Positions 37,303 to 46,498 of a DNA stretch of 48,339 bases are shown here, one piece after another. The notes beneath the pieces are model-generated. The model had not been told where the DNA came from and did no database searches. It saw only the letters and a program-made list of their open reading frames with translations. How positions within the stretch are numbered: position 1 is the stretch's first letter; each line of letters starts with the position of its first letter. The position numbers and the translations under genes are program-made. The stretch is from Gammaproteobacteria bacterium (GTDB lineage Bacteria > Pseudomonadota > Gammaproteobacteria > Pseudomonadales > Cellvibrionaceae): positions 1-48,339 of the forward strand of contig JANYIO010000211.1 in assembly GCA_025362015.1 (NCBI GenBank). Reading direction: 5' to 3'.

Positions 37303-38121
37303 CTAATAGCCAGCCGATTTGTAGTCAATCACATATTCTTTTCCAGTGACACGTTCTATGCCCGTGCTAAAACTACCATCATCACGCAGATCATACCAAC
37401 GATAACCCGGCATTAAAGTATCGACCGTAAAGTCGTCGCACTGCGGTTTAAATTGTACACAAGTCGAGGGAGTAGCAATGAGTGCTACCTCGTTGCGTTG
37501 GCTGCGGAAATCTTGATGCACATGCCCCCAAGCTACCATTTTCACCTGTGGATGCTGGTCGATAATTGCAAAGAAAGCATCTGCATTGCGCACTATGTAT
37601 TGGTCAATCCATGCACTACCAATTAACACCGGCTGATGGTGCAGCATGACAATAATATATTTAGTAGGGTTGGCAGTGAGCACTTGGCTTAGGAAAGCTA
37701 ATTCACTCTCTGCAAAATTTCCATGCACCTTTTTTGGCACTACGGAATCCAGCAATATTACTAACCAATTGCCCTGCTCTATTAAGCGTGATTCAGGAGG
37801 ATTAGGGATATCCAAAGCGGCCATGATAGGCACTGAGTCATGATTACCCGGTAACCATGCAAATGGCGCAGAGAAATATTGGTGAATGATGTTAATAAAA
37901 CGCCGGTAGCAAGTATCGTGACCCGCACTGGCGATATCACCCGTGCACACTAAATAGTCAAATGCAGCCTCTTTTTCCACGATGAGTGCAAGTACATCAT
38001 GCAAGCTTTGATCTGTATTTAAACCCAATAGCGCTTCACTGCTCAGCGCCCCCAGGTGGCAATCACTGATTTGAATAAGTCGTTTAGGTTTACTCATTGC
38101 TTTTTTCACAACGGCGTCCAT
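37303..38121 (-). CDS. cpdA: 3',5'-cyclic-AMP phosphodiesterase
   Basis: CpdA hydrolyses cAMP and so tunes CRP signalling. The 272-residue metallophosphoesterase has all ligand motifs: ISDCHLG (18-24), CTGDIASAG, LPGNHDS, MLHHQPV and WGHVHQDF. The ATG at 38121 or a second at 38097 could start it; both precede KPKRLIQISD. It heads the cpdA-yqiA-parE block. In related genomes nudF and yqiB come before it, but here a 280-base gap and then chemosensory genes are found. Confidence 0.95.
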   Translation of the reverse strand: MDAVVKKAMSKPKRLIQISDCHLGALSSEALLGLNTDQSLHDVLALIVEKEAAFDYLVCTGDIASAGHDTCYRRFINIIHQYFSAPFAWLPGNHDSVPIMAALDIPNPPESRLIEQGNWLVILLDSVVPKKVHGNFAESELAFLSQVLTANPTKYIIVMLHHQPVLIGSAWIDQYIVRNADAFFAIIDQHPQVKMVAWGHVHQDFRSQRNEVALIATPSTCVQFKPQCDDFTVDTLMPGYRWYDLRDDGSFSTGIERVTGKEYVIDYKSAGY

Positions 38122-38401
38122 CTCGCGTTAACACTTCCTTTTGGGTTTATCGACAAAAGAGAGTTAGTTCAACAACAACGATATACGGAAAATGGGTTTT
38201 CTTCCACCCTCCGGAGGGCCTAAATCCACCTTTTGTAGCAAATTTACCGCAAAAAATACCGAAACTGTGAAGCAGAAATAGGTTATGAGATAAAGAAGGG
38301 ATGCCCTTCACAGGGCTCAACTAAGAAATGATGACAAAATCAGACAGAACACCAGCAACCCTATAGCTGGCAATGGCATTCGCAACTGCACATTATCACC
38401 A
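38122..38401. other. Gap between chemosensory operon and cpdA
   Basis: About 280 bases. It holds a perfect palindrome CCCTCCGGAGGG (38207-38218) and a smaller AAGGG-ATG-CCCTT hairpin (about 38296-38308) that could end the chemosensory transcript, though without a good U-run. On the minus strand a short frame from GTG 38391 to 38317 codes a 24-residue hydrophobic peptide, preceded by GGTGATAAT. The same frame is open into the end of the CheW gene. No known gene was recognised. Confidence 0.45.
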
Positions 38402-38914
38402 TCAATGTAGCGATAATAAATCGCTTGGGCTTTTATCAAATAGGCAGCGTAAATCTAACACCGGGTAAAGAGTATCCTCATCCCTAAATGCGGCATGGGA
38501 AAGCAACCGCCAAACTGTTTTCAATTCTGTTAGAGGAACACTTTGCTGAGGCTTTACCGACATTAACTTTGGCACTCCTTGTAAAAAAATTGCACCGAAA
38601 TCAATTTTACCCTGAGCGTTTTCATAGGCAATAATGGCTGCAATTTGTTCGCCGTTAGTCATAGGAATACGGCGACGTTCCGTCAAACTATATAAATCCA
38701 ATGCGGGAATAAAATGGTCGTGCCACTGAAAACCTTTTTCGCAGTAAGCCGGCAAGCCTGGCAGGGTTACACTATCGGTAATATATTCAATATATTTTAA
38801 TTCGTGTTGGCCAACGGCAACTGATGCACCATGACCTATAGGTAATATCCACGCACCAAGCGCTACAGTGTTAGCCGTTACATCATCTATTACCGGTTTC
38901 ATTTCATTGCTCAT
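38402..38914 (-). CDS. CheW-like coupling protein (third in operon)
   Basis: A 170-residue CheW-domain protein, last of the chemosensory unit. The beta-barrel pattern is recognisable (ALGAWILPIG, YIEYITDSVTLPGLPAYCEKGFQW, HFIPALDLYSL, ending TLYPVLDLRCLF), though divergent from canonical CheW. Such proteins link receptor and CheA. Its start overlaps the stop of the preceding CheW gene by one base, so the two are translated together and might act as a pair. It resembles ChpC-type proteins of the Pil-Chp system more than CheW proper, a guess from divergence and place. Confidence 0.8.
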   Translation of the reverse strand: MSNEMKPVIDDVTANTVALGAWILPIGHGASVAVGQHELKYIEYITDSVTLPGLPAYCEKGFQWHDHFIPALDLYSLTERRRIPMTNGEQIAAIIAYENAQGKIDFGAIFLQGVPKLMSVKPQQSVPLTELKTVWRLLSHAAFRDEDTLYPVLDLRCLFDKSPSDLLSLH

Positions 38915-39474
38915 TAACCGGCTCCTTGCAATACAGTTGTTAAATTCTGCTGTGCAACGAGCTTGGCTCCGCGCAAACGTAACAACGCAGATAAAGCAGC
39001 CGTAGAACTTAAACCTACTGCACGATGATTAATAATCGTAAATTCAGTAAAGGGTTGTTTACGGCTACGCATGCTCGGCGGTACAGAATAAAACGATAAG
39101 GTTGGACTAGTTTGCTTTATCAATTCGTGGCAGGAAATTCCCCACAAAATATTTCGATCACGCAACAGTACAATAGTGCTATGCGCCGCAGCGATTGATG
39201 ATTGTAATTGCAATGCTTTATTCAAACAAAAAATTGCATAATATTGTTGCTCAAACTCTAAATAACCACAGTCAAATGAAGACCGCGGTTGTGCAACAAG
39301 CTGCGCCGATGAAACCAGCGAAATGATTTCATTACTCGGAATAAAAATACTGAAATCACCACAATCCATCAACGCCAATTCCGGAGTTAGCGGACTAGCC
39401 TGCGGTGCCAGCGTGAGTTGTTTTTTATCTGGCAATTGCTTGCCCAACAAAACATCTTCATCGATAGGATTCAT
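38914..39474 (-). CDS. CheW-like coupling protein (second in operon)
   Basis: A 186-residue protein with a divergent CheW-type barrel: ELALMDCGDFSIFIPSNEIISLV at the start of the domain (about 33), YAIFCLNKALQL in the middle, and RAVGLSSTAALSALLRLRG at the end. The first 30 residues are a polar extension. It overlaps the CheA-like gene by 4 bases and the next CheW gene by 1 base. Strong divergence suggests a structural rather than a generic coupling role. Confidence 0.7.
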   Translation of the reverse strand: MNPIDEDVLLGKQLPDKKQLTLAPQASPLTPELALMDCGDFSIFIPSNEIISLVSSAQLVAQPRSSFDCGYLEFEQQYYAIFCLNKALQLQSSIAAAHSTIVLLRDRNILWGISCHELIKQTSPTLSFYSVPPSMRSRKQPFTEFTIINHRAVGLSSTAALSALLRLRGAKLVAQQNLTTVLQGAG

Positions 39475-42467
39475 AGGTGAACCGTGTCCTGTATATGACG
39501 CAACAATTCTTCTTCAGAAAAAGGTTTATTTAAGTAAGTATCGACCCCAGCGGCACTGGCTAGATTGCGATGCTTTTCAGTGTTCCGCGAAGTAATCATA
39601 ATGACCGGAATATGTTTGGTTTGCTCACCAGCACGCACATGTGCAGTAAACTCCAAACCATTCATACGTGGCATTTCCATATCCACCAGTATAATACTCG
39701 GCATTTGTTCTTCTAAAACTTCTATAGCTTCAAAACCATCTTTTGCAGTGCGCACATCCATACCAATATCATTAACAAATTGCGCTAGCGAACGGCGCGT
39801 ACTGAGAGAATCATCCACAACTAATGCCATAGGTCTTGCTTCACTATTTTGTTGACTGAGCCGCAGAGCGTCGGCCATCCATTGATTATTGTGAACACCG
39901 GTTTGCAACAAATCCAGCACTAACTGTTGCACGTCTACCACGGGTGCAACTTCACCGTCACCTAAAATAGTCGCACCTATAATACCGGGAATGACAGGCG
40001 TTAATGATGAAAGCGGCTTGATAACTATTTCGCGGCTTGCAGCAACACGCTCAACCAACACGCCAACATATTGCCCCGGCAAACTTTCAATAATTAATAA
40101 TGCATTAGCATGAGTGGTATTGATGTTAACGGCATTGGGTAACTGCGCTAATTGTGCGATATGAAAAACTTCAATCTCTTTATTATTGTATTGATAATAT
40201 ATTTGCTGGCCACGATTTTTTAAATCCGTAGGATTCAAATACAACAACTGTTCAACTCCGCGCGCCGAAATAGCCAGTTGATGATGACCACTCATCACTA
40301 ATAATCCATGTTCCGCAATCATGGTCATGGGCAAACGAATAGTAAATTCACAACCTGATAGCTTCTGACCAGCAATGGCTGCGCGGCTATCATTTGTTGA
40401 ACGACTATCAACACTGATACGCCCTTTTAATTCAGCGACACGATCAGCGACCATATCTAAACCTATACCGCGGCCGGATGTTTGGCTAACTTTATCGCGG
40501 GTAGAAAAGCCGGCGGTAAAAATTAATTGTTTCAACCACAACTCAATAACTTCTTCATTAGCATTCACTGGCGCTGTTAATGATAACTCCAAGGCTTTGG
40601 TTGCAATGCGATCGTGGTTTAAACCTGAGCCATCATCAGCTACCTGAATTAAAATAGATTGGCCTTGTGCGCGAAAACGCAGCTCTACAATACCCTCAGC
40701 AGATTTGCCCTGAGCAAGACGTTGCTGTGCATCCTCAATACCGTGATCAACGGCATTGCGCAATAAATGCATCAACGGATCAATCAAGTCATGTAACACT
40801 CGGCTATCAATCATGGTATCGCCGCCAACAACTATCAGCCGCGCATTTTTTCCCGTTAACCGACAAGCCTGGCGGACACAACGCTGGAACCGCGGTTCCA
40901 TAGTATTAGCAGGAACCATGCGCATCTCTAATAAATGATTTTGGCTTTCACGATTGGTAACTTGCTGTTCGTAAGTAAGATCTTCAAGCTTGCGCAACTG
41001 CCCATGGGTTTGCTGAATTGCATCGCGCGTATCTATGGCAAATTCTTGTAATTGATGGAAAAAACTGTGTAATTCATTGTAACGATCTAACTCCAGCGGA
41101 TCTAAACCATCTTCATTTTTTGTGCGCATACGATTATTAAACAATTCGCGCACTTCAATTAAATGACCAAACTCCTCCGTTAAATTGGTAAGCTTATGAT
41201 GCAACTGGCCGATATGGAGCATTTGCTGTTTTACATCCTGCACTTGCGTTTGCAGGCGATTTGTTGCGATAGCACTTTCACCAGCCAAGCGTAACAAATC
41301 TTTAGCCGTTTCTTCTTTCACCCGTAACTGAGTGGCAATAGCCTCCTGTAGATTAGAGGCCTGACTTGCAGGAACTAAAGCATCAGCAACGAATTCTGTT
41401 ACTGCTGATTCTGTTACTGACATTTCTGTTAGTGTTTGCTCCTCCACATTAAGCGACGTTGTTTTTGCAGTGAACGCTTGCTGATCGTAGCTGGCAATAT
41501 TTTCGACACACATTTCATCATGCGAATCTTGCACTTCAACTTCAGCTGGCAAACCAAATTCACGAATACTATGGTACGCATCTAGCACTTGCTGCATGAC
41601 TTGCAACTCAAACTCGCCAACTGAATCGCCACTTAATAAATTATCCAACATCGCCGCGAGCGTATCGGACACATCAAGTAATAAATTTTTAAGTGATGAT
41701 GCTAAAGCACCTTCATGTCGTGAAATTTCTTCCAATAAATCTTCACAATAATGCATGAAATTTGCAAGCCCACCAATACCCACAACATTAGCGGAACCTT
41801 TAAGGGTATGTGCAATACGTTGTGCACTAGCAAGTGCAGCTTTATTCTGTGTGCTATTATATTTTTCAATTTGCTCTGCAAAACCACTCACTTGCAAAGG
41901 CATTTCTAACATTAATCCTTCAAATAATTCTGGATTTATATCGTCGCTGAAGCGAAGCGAAATTAGAGCGGCATCGGCAATAGTTGGAAGCCGATTAGCA
42001 GCATCGTCAGACGCCACAATTTCGGTGGTGGCAAGTTTGTCACAGAGTGCGTGTTGCAGCTCATTTGGTAATCGCAACGGCCATGCATTATCGCTTAAAA
42101 ATTCAATGATGCCGCTAATGGCAGAAGGTGCAATATTTTCTTCTGTGAGTTGCTGTAAATAATCTAAAAAATAAATAGTCCATGAATCAATCAATAAAGC
42201 CTGTTCATCAGTAATGGCGTGATCGGCAGCAGCCATTGCTTGAAAATTATCATGCAAGTGCTGCCAGGCATCCACCAAGCCAGTGAGACCCATTAACTCA
42301 GCAGCACCCGAAAAATTTCCCGACAACTCTGCCAGCTCGGCTAAACGCTCCCCATCGCAACCAAGTTGTGCGCTGTGATCCATGGAAAAGTCCAACTGTC
42401 CTTGTAGTTCGCCAGTGAGAAATTCAAGTAGCTCCTGCTGCTCGCGCGATAAAGATTTTGGATTCAT
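39471..42467 (-). CDS. CheA-type hybrid histidine kinase with receiver (ChpA-like)
   Basis: A 998-residue kinase of a chemosensory array. Layout: an N-terminal degenerate Hpt-like region without a usable histidine (about 1-150), an Hpt domain with His220 in AHTLKGSANV, a variable linker, and a dimerisation and ATPase core (MHLLRNAVDHGIE, VADDGSGLN, GRGIGLDMV). A CheW-like domain (about 710-860) and a C-terminal receiver (about 875-998, SIILVDMEMPRMNG) follow. This is the ChpA/PilL plan with fewer Hpt modules. The linker contains a 15-bp tandem repeat (TESAVTE). It would phosphorylate the PilG- and PilH-like receivers encoded at the front of the operon. Confidence 0.94.
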   Translation of the reverse strand: MNPKSLSREQQELLEFLTGELQGQLDFSMDHSAQLGCDGERLAELAELSGNFSGAAELMGLTGLVDAWQHLHDNFQAMAAADHAITDEQALLIDSWTIYFLDYLQQLTEENIAPSAISGIIEFLSDNAWPLRLPNELQHALCDKLATTEIVASDDAANRLPTIADAALISLRFSDDINPELFEGLMLEMPLQVSGFAEQIEKYNSTQNKAALASAQRIAHTLKGSANVVGIGGLANFMHYCEDLLEEISRHEGALASSLKNLLLDVSDTLAAMLDNLLSGDSVGEFELQVMQQVLDAYHSIREFGLPAEVEVQDSHDEMCVENIASYDQQAFTAKTTSLNVEEQTLTEMSVTESAVTEFVADALVPASQASNLQEAIATQLRVKEETAKDLLRLAGESAIATNRLQTQVQDVKQQMLHIGQLHHKLTNLTEEFGHLIEVRELFNNRMRTKNEDGLDPLELDRYNELHSFFHQLQEFAIDTRDAIQQTHGQLRKLEDLTYEQQVTNRESQNHLLEMRMVPANTMEPRFQRCVRQACRLTGKNARLIVVGGDTMIDSRVLHDLIDPLMHLLRNAVDHGIEDAQQRLAQGKSAEGIVELRFRAQGQSILIQVADDGSGLNHDRIATKALELSLTAPVNANEEVIELWLKQLIFTAGFSTRDKVSQTSGRGIGLDMVADRVAELKGRISVDSRSTNDSRAAIAGQKLSGCEFTIRLPMTMIAEHGLLVMSGHHQLAISARGVEQLLYLNPTDLKNRGQQIYYQYNNKEIEVFHIAQLAQLPNAVNINTTHANALLIIESLPGQYVGVLVERVAASREIVIKPLSSLTPVIPGIIGATILGDGEVAPVVDVQQLVLDLLQTGVHNNQWMADALRLSQQNSEARPMALVVDDSLSTRRSLAQFVNDIGMDVRTAKDGFEAIEVLEEQMPSIILVDMEMPRMNGLEFTAHVRAGEQTKHIPVIMITSRNTEKHRNLASAAGVDTYLNKPFSEEELLRHIQDTVHL
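41393..41437 (-). repeat. Three 15-bp tandem units in the CheA linker
   Basis: Units at 41393-41407, 41408-41422 and 41423-41437 share ATTCTGTTACTG-type sequence, the first two nearly identical. They lie in the linker between the Hpt and kinase core and keep the frame. Confidence 0.85.
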
Positions 42468-42539
42468 GAAGCTTTTCTCTGGATACAGAACGAATAACTC
42501 ACCATTCTAATTTTTAGCGATTCCAGTTGTGGCACAGCA

Positions 42540-44432
42540 CTACGCACTAAGTGCTTGATTACCAATCTGTGGCTGGTTGGCAACAGGCTGCGACTGGTTA
42601 GCTACAGGCTGTAGCGGTAACGCAGCTCGTGAATCTAAAAGAAATTCTGGTAACGTAAATATATTTACACGTTCCACCAGCAAACGAGCACATAATTTCA
42701 ATTCATCAGTTTGCTCGCGCTGTTCTTCTAATTGTTGATGCGTTTTTTCGGTAGATTGAGTAATCATGCCGGCGCGGTCACGCATACGGTTAGCCATGGT
42801 CGCTTGGTTAATTGAACTAACGGCAATGGATTTTACATGGTTTACCAATTGGCGAGTCGCAGCCTCTGTTTCATGCATACGCTGACCAGAATCTTCCGCA
42901 AGCTTTGTACCCTCTGCCACCTGAGTAATTAACTTATTCATAATATTTACCGTATCGGATGTTTCAACACGAATATTATTTACCATCGCCGAAATTTCTG
43001 AAGTTGCACCACGTGCGTTTTCAGCGAGACGTTGCACCTCTTCGGCTACCACAGCAAAACCCTTACCCGCTTCACCCGCGGATGCGGCATGCATACTAGC
43101 ATTGAGTGCCAAAATATGAGTGCGTTCCGCAATAGTATTAATTAAGTTTACGATACTCGTAATTTCTTGTGAGCGATCACCCAAACGTTTAATACGCTTT
43201 TCTGTTTCAGAAATGGTGCCACGAATTGTTTGAATGCCTTCTACTGTTTGAATTACTGACTGCTGCGCCTTTAATGTATAGTCAATTGCTGCAGTGGCAA
43301 TATGGTTTGCACTACGCGCTTCCTTGGCAATATCGCTCATTGCTTTAGCTGATTGATCTAATGCGCTTACTGTTTCAGCAACTTGAATACGCTCTTCCTC
43401 AGCCACTACAACCACAATGGCAGATTGCGACTGTAACCTGTCTGAAATTGCATTAATTTTTTCCGAAAATTCTTTTACTTGATACAACGTACGCGCTGTT
43501 TCAGAAGTTAATAAGTTCACCGCATCAGAAACAATACCGGTTACATCCGAAGAAACCGGCACTTTAATCGTCAAGTCTTTTTTGGCAATCATTGCCAGGG
43601 CGCGAATCAAACCAATAATGGATGTATTGAGCGTTTCATTTTCACGAGACTTCTCAGAAAGTACCTTAATACGCTCATCGAGCAAGCGGTTAAATGCACG
43701 CCCCAATGTTCCCAGTTCATCATCAGCTTTAATCGTTACACGAGCGCTATCATTCCCACGATTAAGCTGTGCAATAATGGACTGCATGTGCCACAAGGGG
43801 ATGACGATACTGCGATAAATCAGAAATAACCCTAGCGTCGTACCAACCGCAGTAAGAAACATAACCAAGGCAAACATGGTCTGCGCAATATTCAAATCGC
43901 CTTGCGCCACAGCAATGCGCTTCACAACACTGGCATCTATTACACTGCGATAATCCTGCAAAGCAGTATTAACATTCGCGATTGATTCGGTTAACTCCAG
44001 CTTTAAATTTTCTTTATCAAGAACATTTTTTGCTGTCATTAATTCGGTTACTTTATTAACCTTCTCATCCAACGCGGTCATCGCATTTTTTATTTTGCTT
44101 AAGGCATTTGCATTCACATAACGGCGATTCAGAGTGCCCAGCTGTGTTACCACTCCATTAATCTGCAACTTACCTGCGAGATAAGATGACAATTGCCCTT
44201 CATCACCAGAATCAATATACAAAGGTGTTTCTGTACGAATTTCAACACCGGAACTCAAAGCAGATGAAATTGATTGATCAACGGTTTTTAAATTAGCATT
44301 TGCCTCTACAATAATTTTTTCTGACGCAATCTGAGCGTAGTAAGCCACCCCCATCAGTAAAAAACCCGCAACCAACCCAATCATCAAACTACTAATTTTG
44401 TGAGAAATTTTAATTCCCGATAACTTATTCAT
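42540..44432 (-). CDS. Methyl-accepting chemotaxis protein, PilJ-like
   Basis: A 630-residue receptor with two membrane helices (about 14-34 and 181-205) enclosing a helical periplasmic domain of about 145 residues. A HAMP domain and a long cytoplasmic coiled coil follow. The signalling tip reads IAERTHILALNASMHAASAG and then FAVVAEEVQRLAENA, the form seen in PilJ-type receptors rather than in flagellar MCPs. The last 30 residues hold a QPVANQ repeat. It is encoded between CheW and CheA genes and would feed them. No CheR or CheB is present, so methylation may come from elsewhere or not occur. Confidence 0.93.
   Translation of the reverse strand: MNKLSGIKISHKISSLMIGLVAGFLLMGVAYYAQIASEKIIVEANANLKTVDQSISSALSSGVEIRTETPLYIDSGDEGQLSSYLAGKLQINGVVTQLGTLNRRYVNANALSKIKNAMTALDEKVNKVTELMTAKNVLDKENLKLELTESIANVNTALQDYRSVIDASVVKRIAVAQGDLNIAQTMFALVMFLTAVGTTLGLFLIYRSIVIPLWHMQSIIAQLNRGNDSARVTIKADDELGTLGRAFNRLLDERIKVLSEKSRENETLNTSIIGLIRALAMIAKKDLTIKVPVSSDVTGIVSDAVNLLTSETARTLYQVKEFSEKINAISDRLQSQSAIVVVVAEEERIQVAETVSALDQSAKAMSDIAKEARSANHIATAAIDYTLKAQQSVIQTVEGIQTIRGTISETEKRIKRLGDRSQEITSIVNLINTIAERTHILALNASMHAASAGEAGKGFAVVAEEVQRLAENARGATSEISAMVNNIRVETSDTVNIMNKLITQVAEGTKLAEDSGQRMHETEAATRQLVNHVKSIAVSSINQATMANRMRDRAGMITQSTEKTHQQLEEQREQTDELKLCARLLVERVNIFTLPEFLLDSRAALPLQPVANQSQPVANQPQIGNQALSA
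42567..42608 (-). repeat. Two 21-bp tandem units at the MCP C-terminus
   Basis: Units at 42567-42587 and 42588-42608 differ at four or five bases and encode the QPVANQ-type heptapeptides at the C-terminal tail, beyond the signalling coiled coil. Confidence 0.8.
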
Positions 44433-44524
44433 TGCCTAACTCCAGAATTTTCATTCATCGTTGTTGAAGGTTCTTTTGTTCTTCTAACAAAGTGCTTCGG
44501 ATATAACCATTAAAACAACTTTCA

Positions 44525-45130
44525 TTAAATAGCAGCACTCTCGCTATTAATTACCTTAGCCGCGCCCAAATATGTTTGCTTTTTATCCTGACCAGCCATC
44601 GCTACCAACTGTTGACCTAGGTCATCACCACTCAGTAAATTCCATAACTTATCGCCAGAAAAATACAAATGTTTAATCAACGATTTTAACATTGCATTTT
44701 CTGGCTTTTGTTCACTACCCAGCTGCTCTCGCATACTTAAAGACATTGAAACGGGTAAGGCATCAATCAACAAACCTACGGCCTTATCAGCCTTACCAAT
44801 CGAAAAAATAAACTGCTTTTTCGGTTGCGGATATCCAAGCGCCGTGTGTAACTGATAAATTGGGGTTAGAGCACCACGAATATTGCTTAAACCAACCAAA
44901 ATTTCCGGTGAATTAGGTATAGCTGCAATCGGTGTTTCTATAAAGACGGCACAAAAAAAACTAGCATGAACGATGAAATTATTTTCACCGATAAAAAATG
45001 AAAAATATTGCTCCGGCACAGATTCCGGAGCAATATTTTCTTTATTGCTGAGAAACTCTTTATCAAAGGCAAGGTGTTGTAATTTCCCCAGCGCATTAAT
45101 AAGATTTAATTCAAGCGCATTCTCGTTCAT
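44525..45130 (-). CDS. CheW-like coupling protein, PilI-like (first in operon)
   Basis: A 201-residue protein with a CheW barrel: YFSFFIGENNFIVHASFFC at about 42, then AAIPNSPEILVGLSNIRGAL and YQLHTAL, the most CheW-like of the three in this operon. The N-terminal 40 residues are an added helix. It should couple the MCP to the CheA hybrid, as PilI does for PilJ and ChpA. It lies 92 bases before the MCP gene and 100 bases after the PilH-like gene. Confidence 0.88.
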   Translation of the reverse strand: MNENALELNLINALGKLQHLAFDKEFLSNKENIAPESVPEQYFSFFIGENNFIVHASFFCAVFIETPIAAIPNSPEILVGLSNIRGALTPIYQLHTALGYPQPKKQFIFSIGKADKAVGLLIDALPVSMSLSMREQLGSEQKPENAMLKSLIKHLYFSGDKLWNLLSGDDLGQQLVAMAGQDKKQTYLGAAKVINSESAAI

Positions 45131-45230
45131 TCTTAAACTCTTTATACCTGTTAAGAATTCTTACAAACGGCGGCCAGATAAAATGAAGCCGCCATGGCCC
45201 CACCTATAAAACTCTGCATTGCAAGTAGCA

Positions 45231-45593
45231 TTACAAAGCAGCAATAGTGTCGAGAATTTGATCATGAGTGTAAGGCTTACTAATCATTGCTTTTCCACCT
45301 TGCAATTCACCCCACACACGATCTGCGCGTTGGTTTTTACTGGTGACAAATACTACTGGAATACTAGCAAGGTCTTTATCGCCAACGATGTTACGACAAG
45401 CCTCAAATCCATCAACGCCCTCCATTACCACATCCATCAATATTACATCTGGACGATATGTTTTTGCTTTATCATAAGCATCCTGACCATTGGTTGCAGT
45501 AATAACTTGATAGCCCGCATCAGAAACAATATCTTTTAAATGCTTTAAATCTACGGGTGAGTCATCTACGATCATAATACGATTCGGTTTCAT
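45231..45593 (-). CDS. Single-domain response regulator, PilH-like
   Basis: A 120-residue receiver with no output domain. IVDDSPVDL holds the acidic pair, Asp54 in LMDVVMEGVDG is the phospho-acceptor, the threonine is in VFVTSK and the lysine in ISKPYTHDQI. The close order and the KP-Y-T ending fit PilH, the second receiver of Pil-Chp systems. Its start overlaps the preceding receiver gene by 4 bases (ATGA), so both are translated together. Confidence 0.92.
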   Translation of the reverse strand: MKPNRIMIVDDSPVDLKHLKDIVSDAGYQVITATNGQDAYDKAKTYRPDVILMDVVMEGVDGFEACRNIVGDKDLASIPVVFVTSKNQRADRVWGELQGGKAMISKPYTHDQILDTIAAL

Positions 45594-46498
45594 TGGCTTT
45601 TCTCCATGCTTTTGTTAAGGTGCTTTTGAGTAATTTCGGTAAATTCATTGTGATTAATTGGCTTCGTGAGGTAAGTATCACAGCCGGCCAGAACACCTTT
45701 TAATTTATCAAAGCTAGAGGATCTACTGGTTAGCATTACCACCGGGGTTTTTTTATTTAGCTTTGATCGACGAATATTTTTACACACACTATAGCCATCC
45801 ATACCCGGCATCACGACATCTAAAAATATCACATCATACTGTTCTTCTTCGGCCGCTCTAACTGCAGCTTCACCATCAGCCACCAAATTTAATTCGGCAT
45901 CCATAATGTCAAATTCAATTTTAAGCTGACGCCGTACAGCCAAGCTGTCATCTGCCACCAAAACCCGAATTGCTTTTTGTGTACTGATATCTTGCTGCTG
46001 CGCTCGTGTTGTCGCATTAATGGCTTTAATATTTTTAAGCGTGGCCGAACAAGGCTCCAGCTCCGAGCCAATCGCAAATTCCGGATAGTAATGCAGGTGC
46101 CTAATCGTATAACTATCCAAAACTTGTAACATTTTAGCGGGATTAATAGGCCAGGATATTATAAATTCAGAACCTGCTTCGGTAGGAATAGGAGTTACAT
46201 TGCTAATTTTTAATACCGGCTTACGGTCTTTAATGTTGATTGAGCTAGCAATGCCCTGCCAACAACGAACTGCCGTAGGGCTATTCACATTGACAACCTG
46301 AATATCGGCACCCTTAACCTCTGCCAAATCACTCGGCGAACTATTTTCATCGACGGCAATTAGCTTGTAGCAGCGCTGACGGTAACGAGTAATACTGAAA
46401 ATTCTACTTAAAATTTTCAGATCAGTTTCGTTTACGCCTATAACGGCAACCACAAACACTTTACTCGATAACTTTACTGGAGAAACCTGAGCGGCCAT
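45590..46498 (-). CDS. PilG-like response regulator with pseudo-receiver N-terminus
   Basis: A 302-residue protein. The C-terminal receiver (about 176-298) is complete: VADDS, phospho-acceptor Asp227 in FLDVVMPGMDGY, MLTSRSS, and LTKPINHNEF. The first 130 residues also look like a receiver fold (VFVVAVIGVNETDLKIL, ADIQVVNVNSP, FIISWPINPAKML), but the acidic pocket and phospho-Asp are absent, so this is a likely pseudo-receiver. It is the first gene of the chemosensory operon. PilG itself is a single receiver, so the extra domain is notable. Confidence 0.88.
   Translation of the reverse strand: MAAQVSPVKLSSKVFVVAVIGVNETDLKILSRIFSITRYRQRCYKLIAVDENSSPSDLAEVKGADIQVVNVNSPTAVRCWQGIASSINIKDRKPVLKISNVTPIPTEAGSEFIISWPINPAKMLQVLDSYTIRHLHYYPEFAIGSELEPCSATLKNIKAINATTRAQQQDISTQKAIRVLVADDSLAVRRQLKIEFDIMDAELNLVADGEAAVRAAEEEQYDVIFLDVVMPGMDGYSVCKNIRRSKLNKKTPVVMLTSRSSSFDKLKGVLAGCDTYLTKPINHNEFTEITQKHLNKSMEKSQ

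Noticed and set aside
38207-38218. CCCTCCGGAGGG palindrome as an intrinsic terminator
   Set aside because: A perfect inverted repeat but with no loop and no following U-run on either strand, so termination was not called.
41755-42162. Open frame of 135 codons opposite the CheA gene
   Set aside because: Antisense shadow of the well-supported CheA hybrid; no promoter or ribosome site seen.
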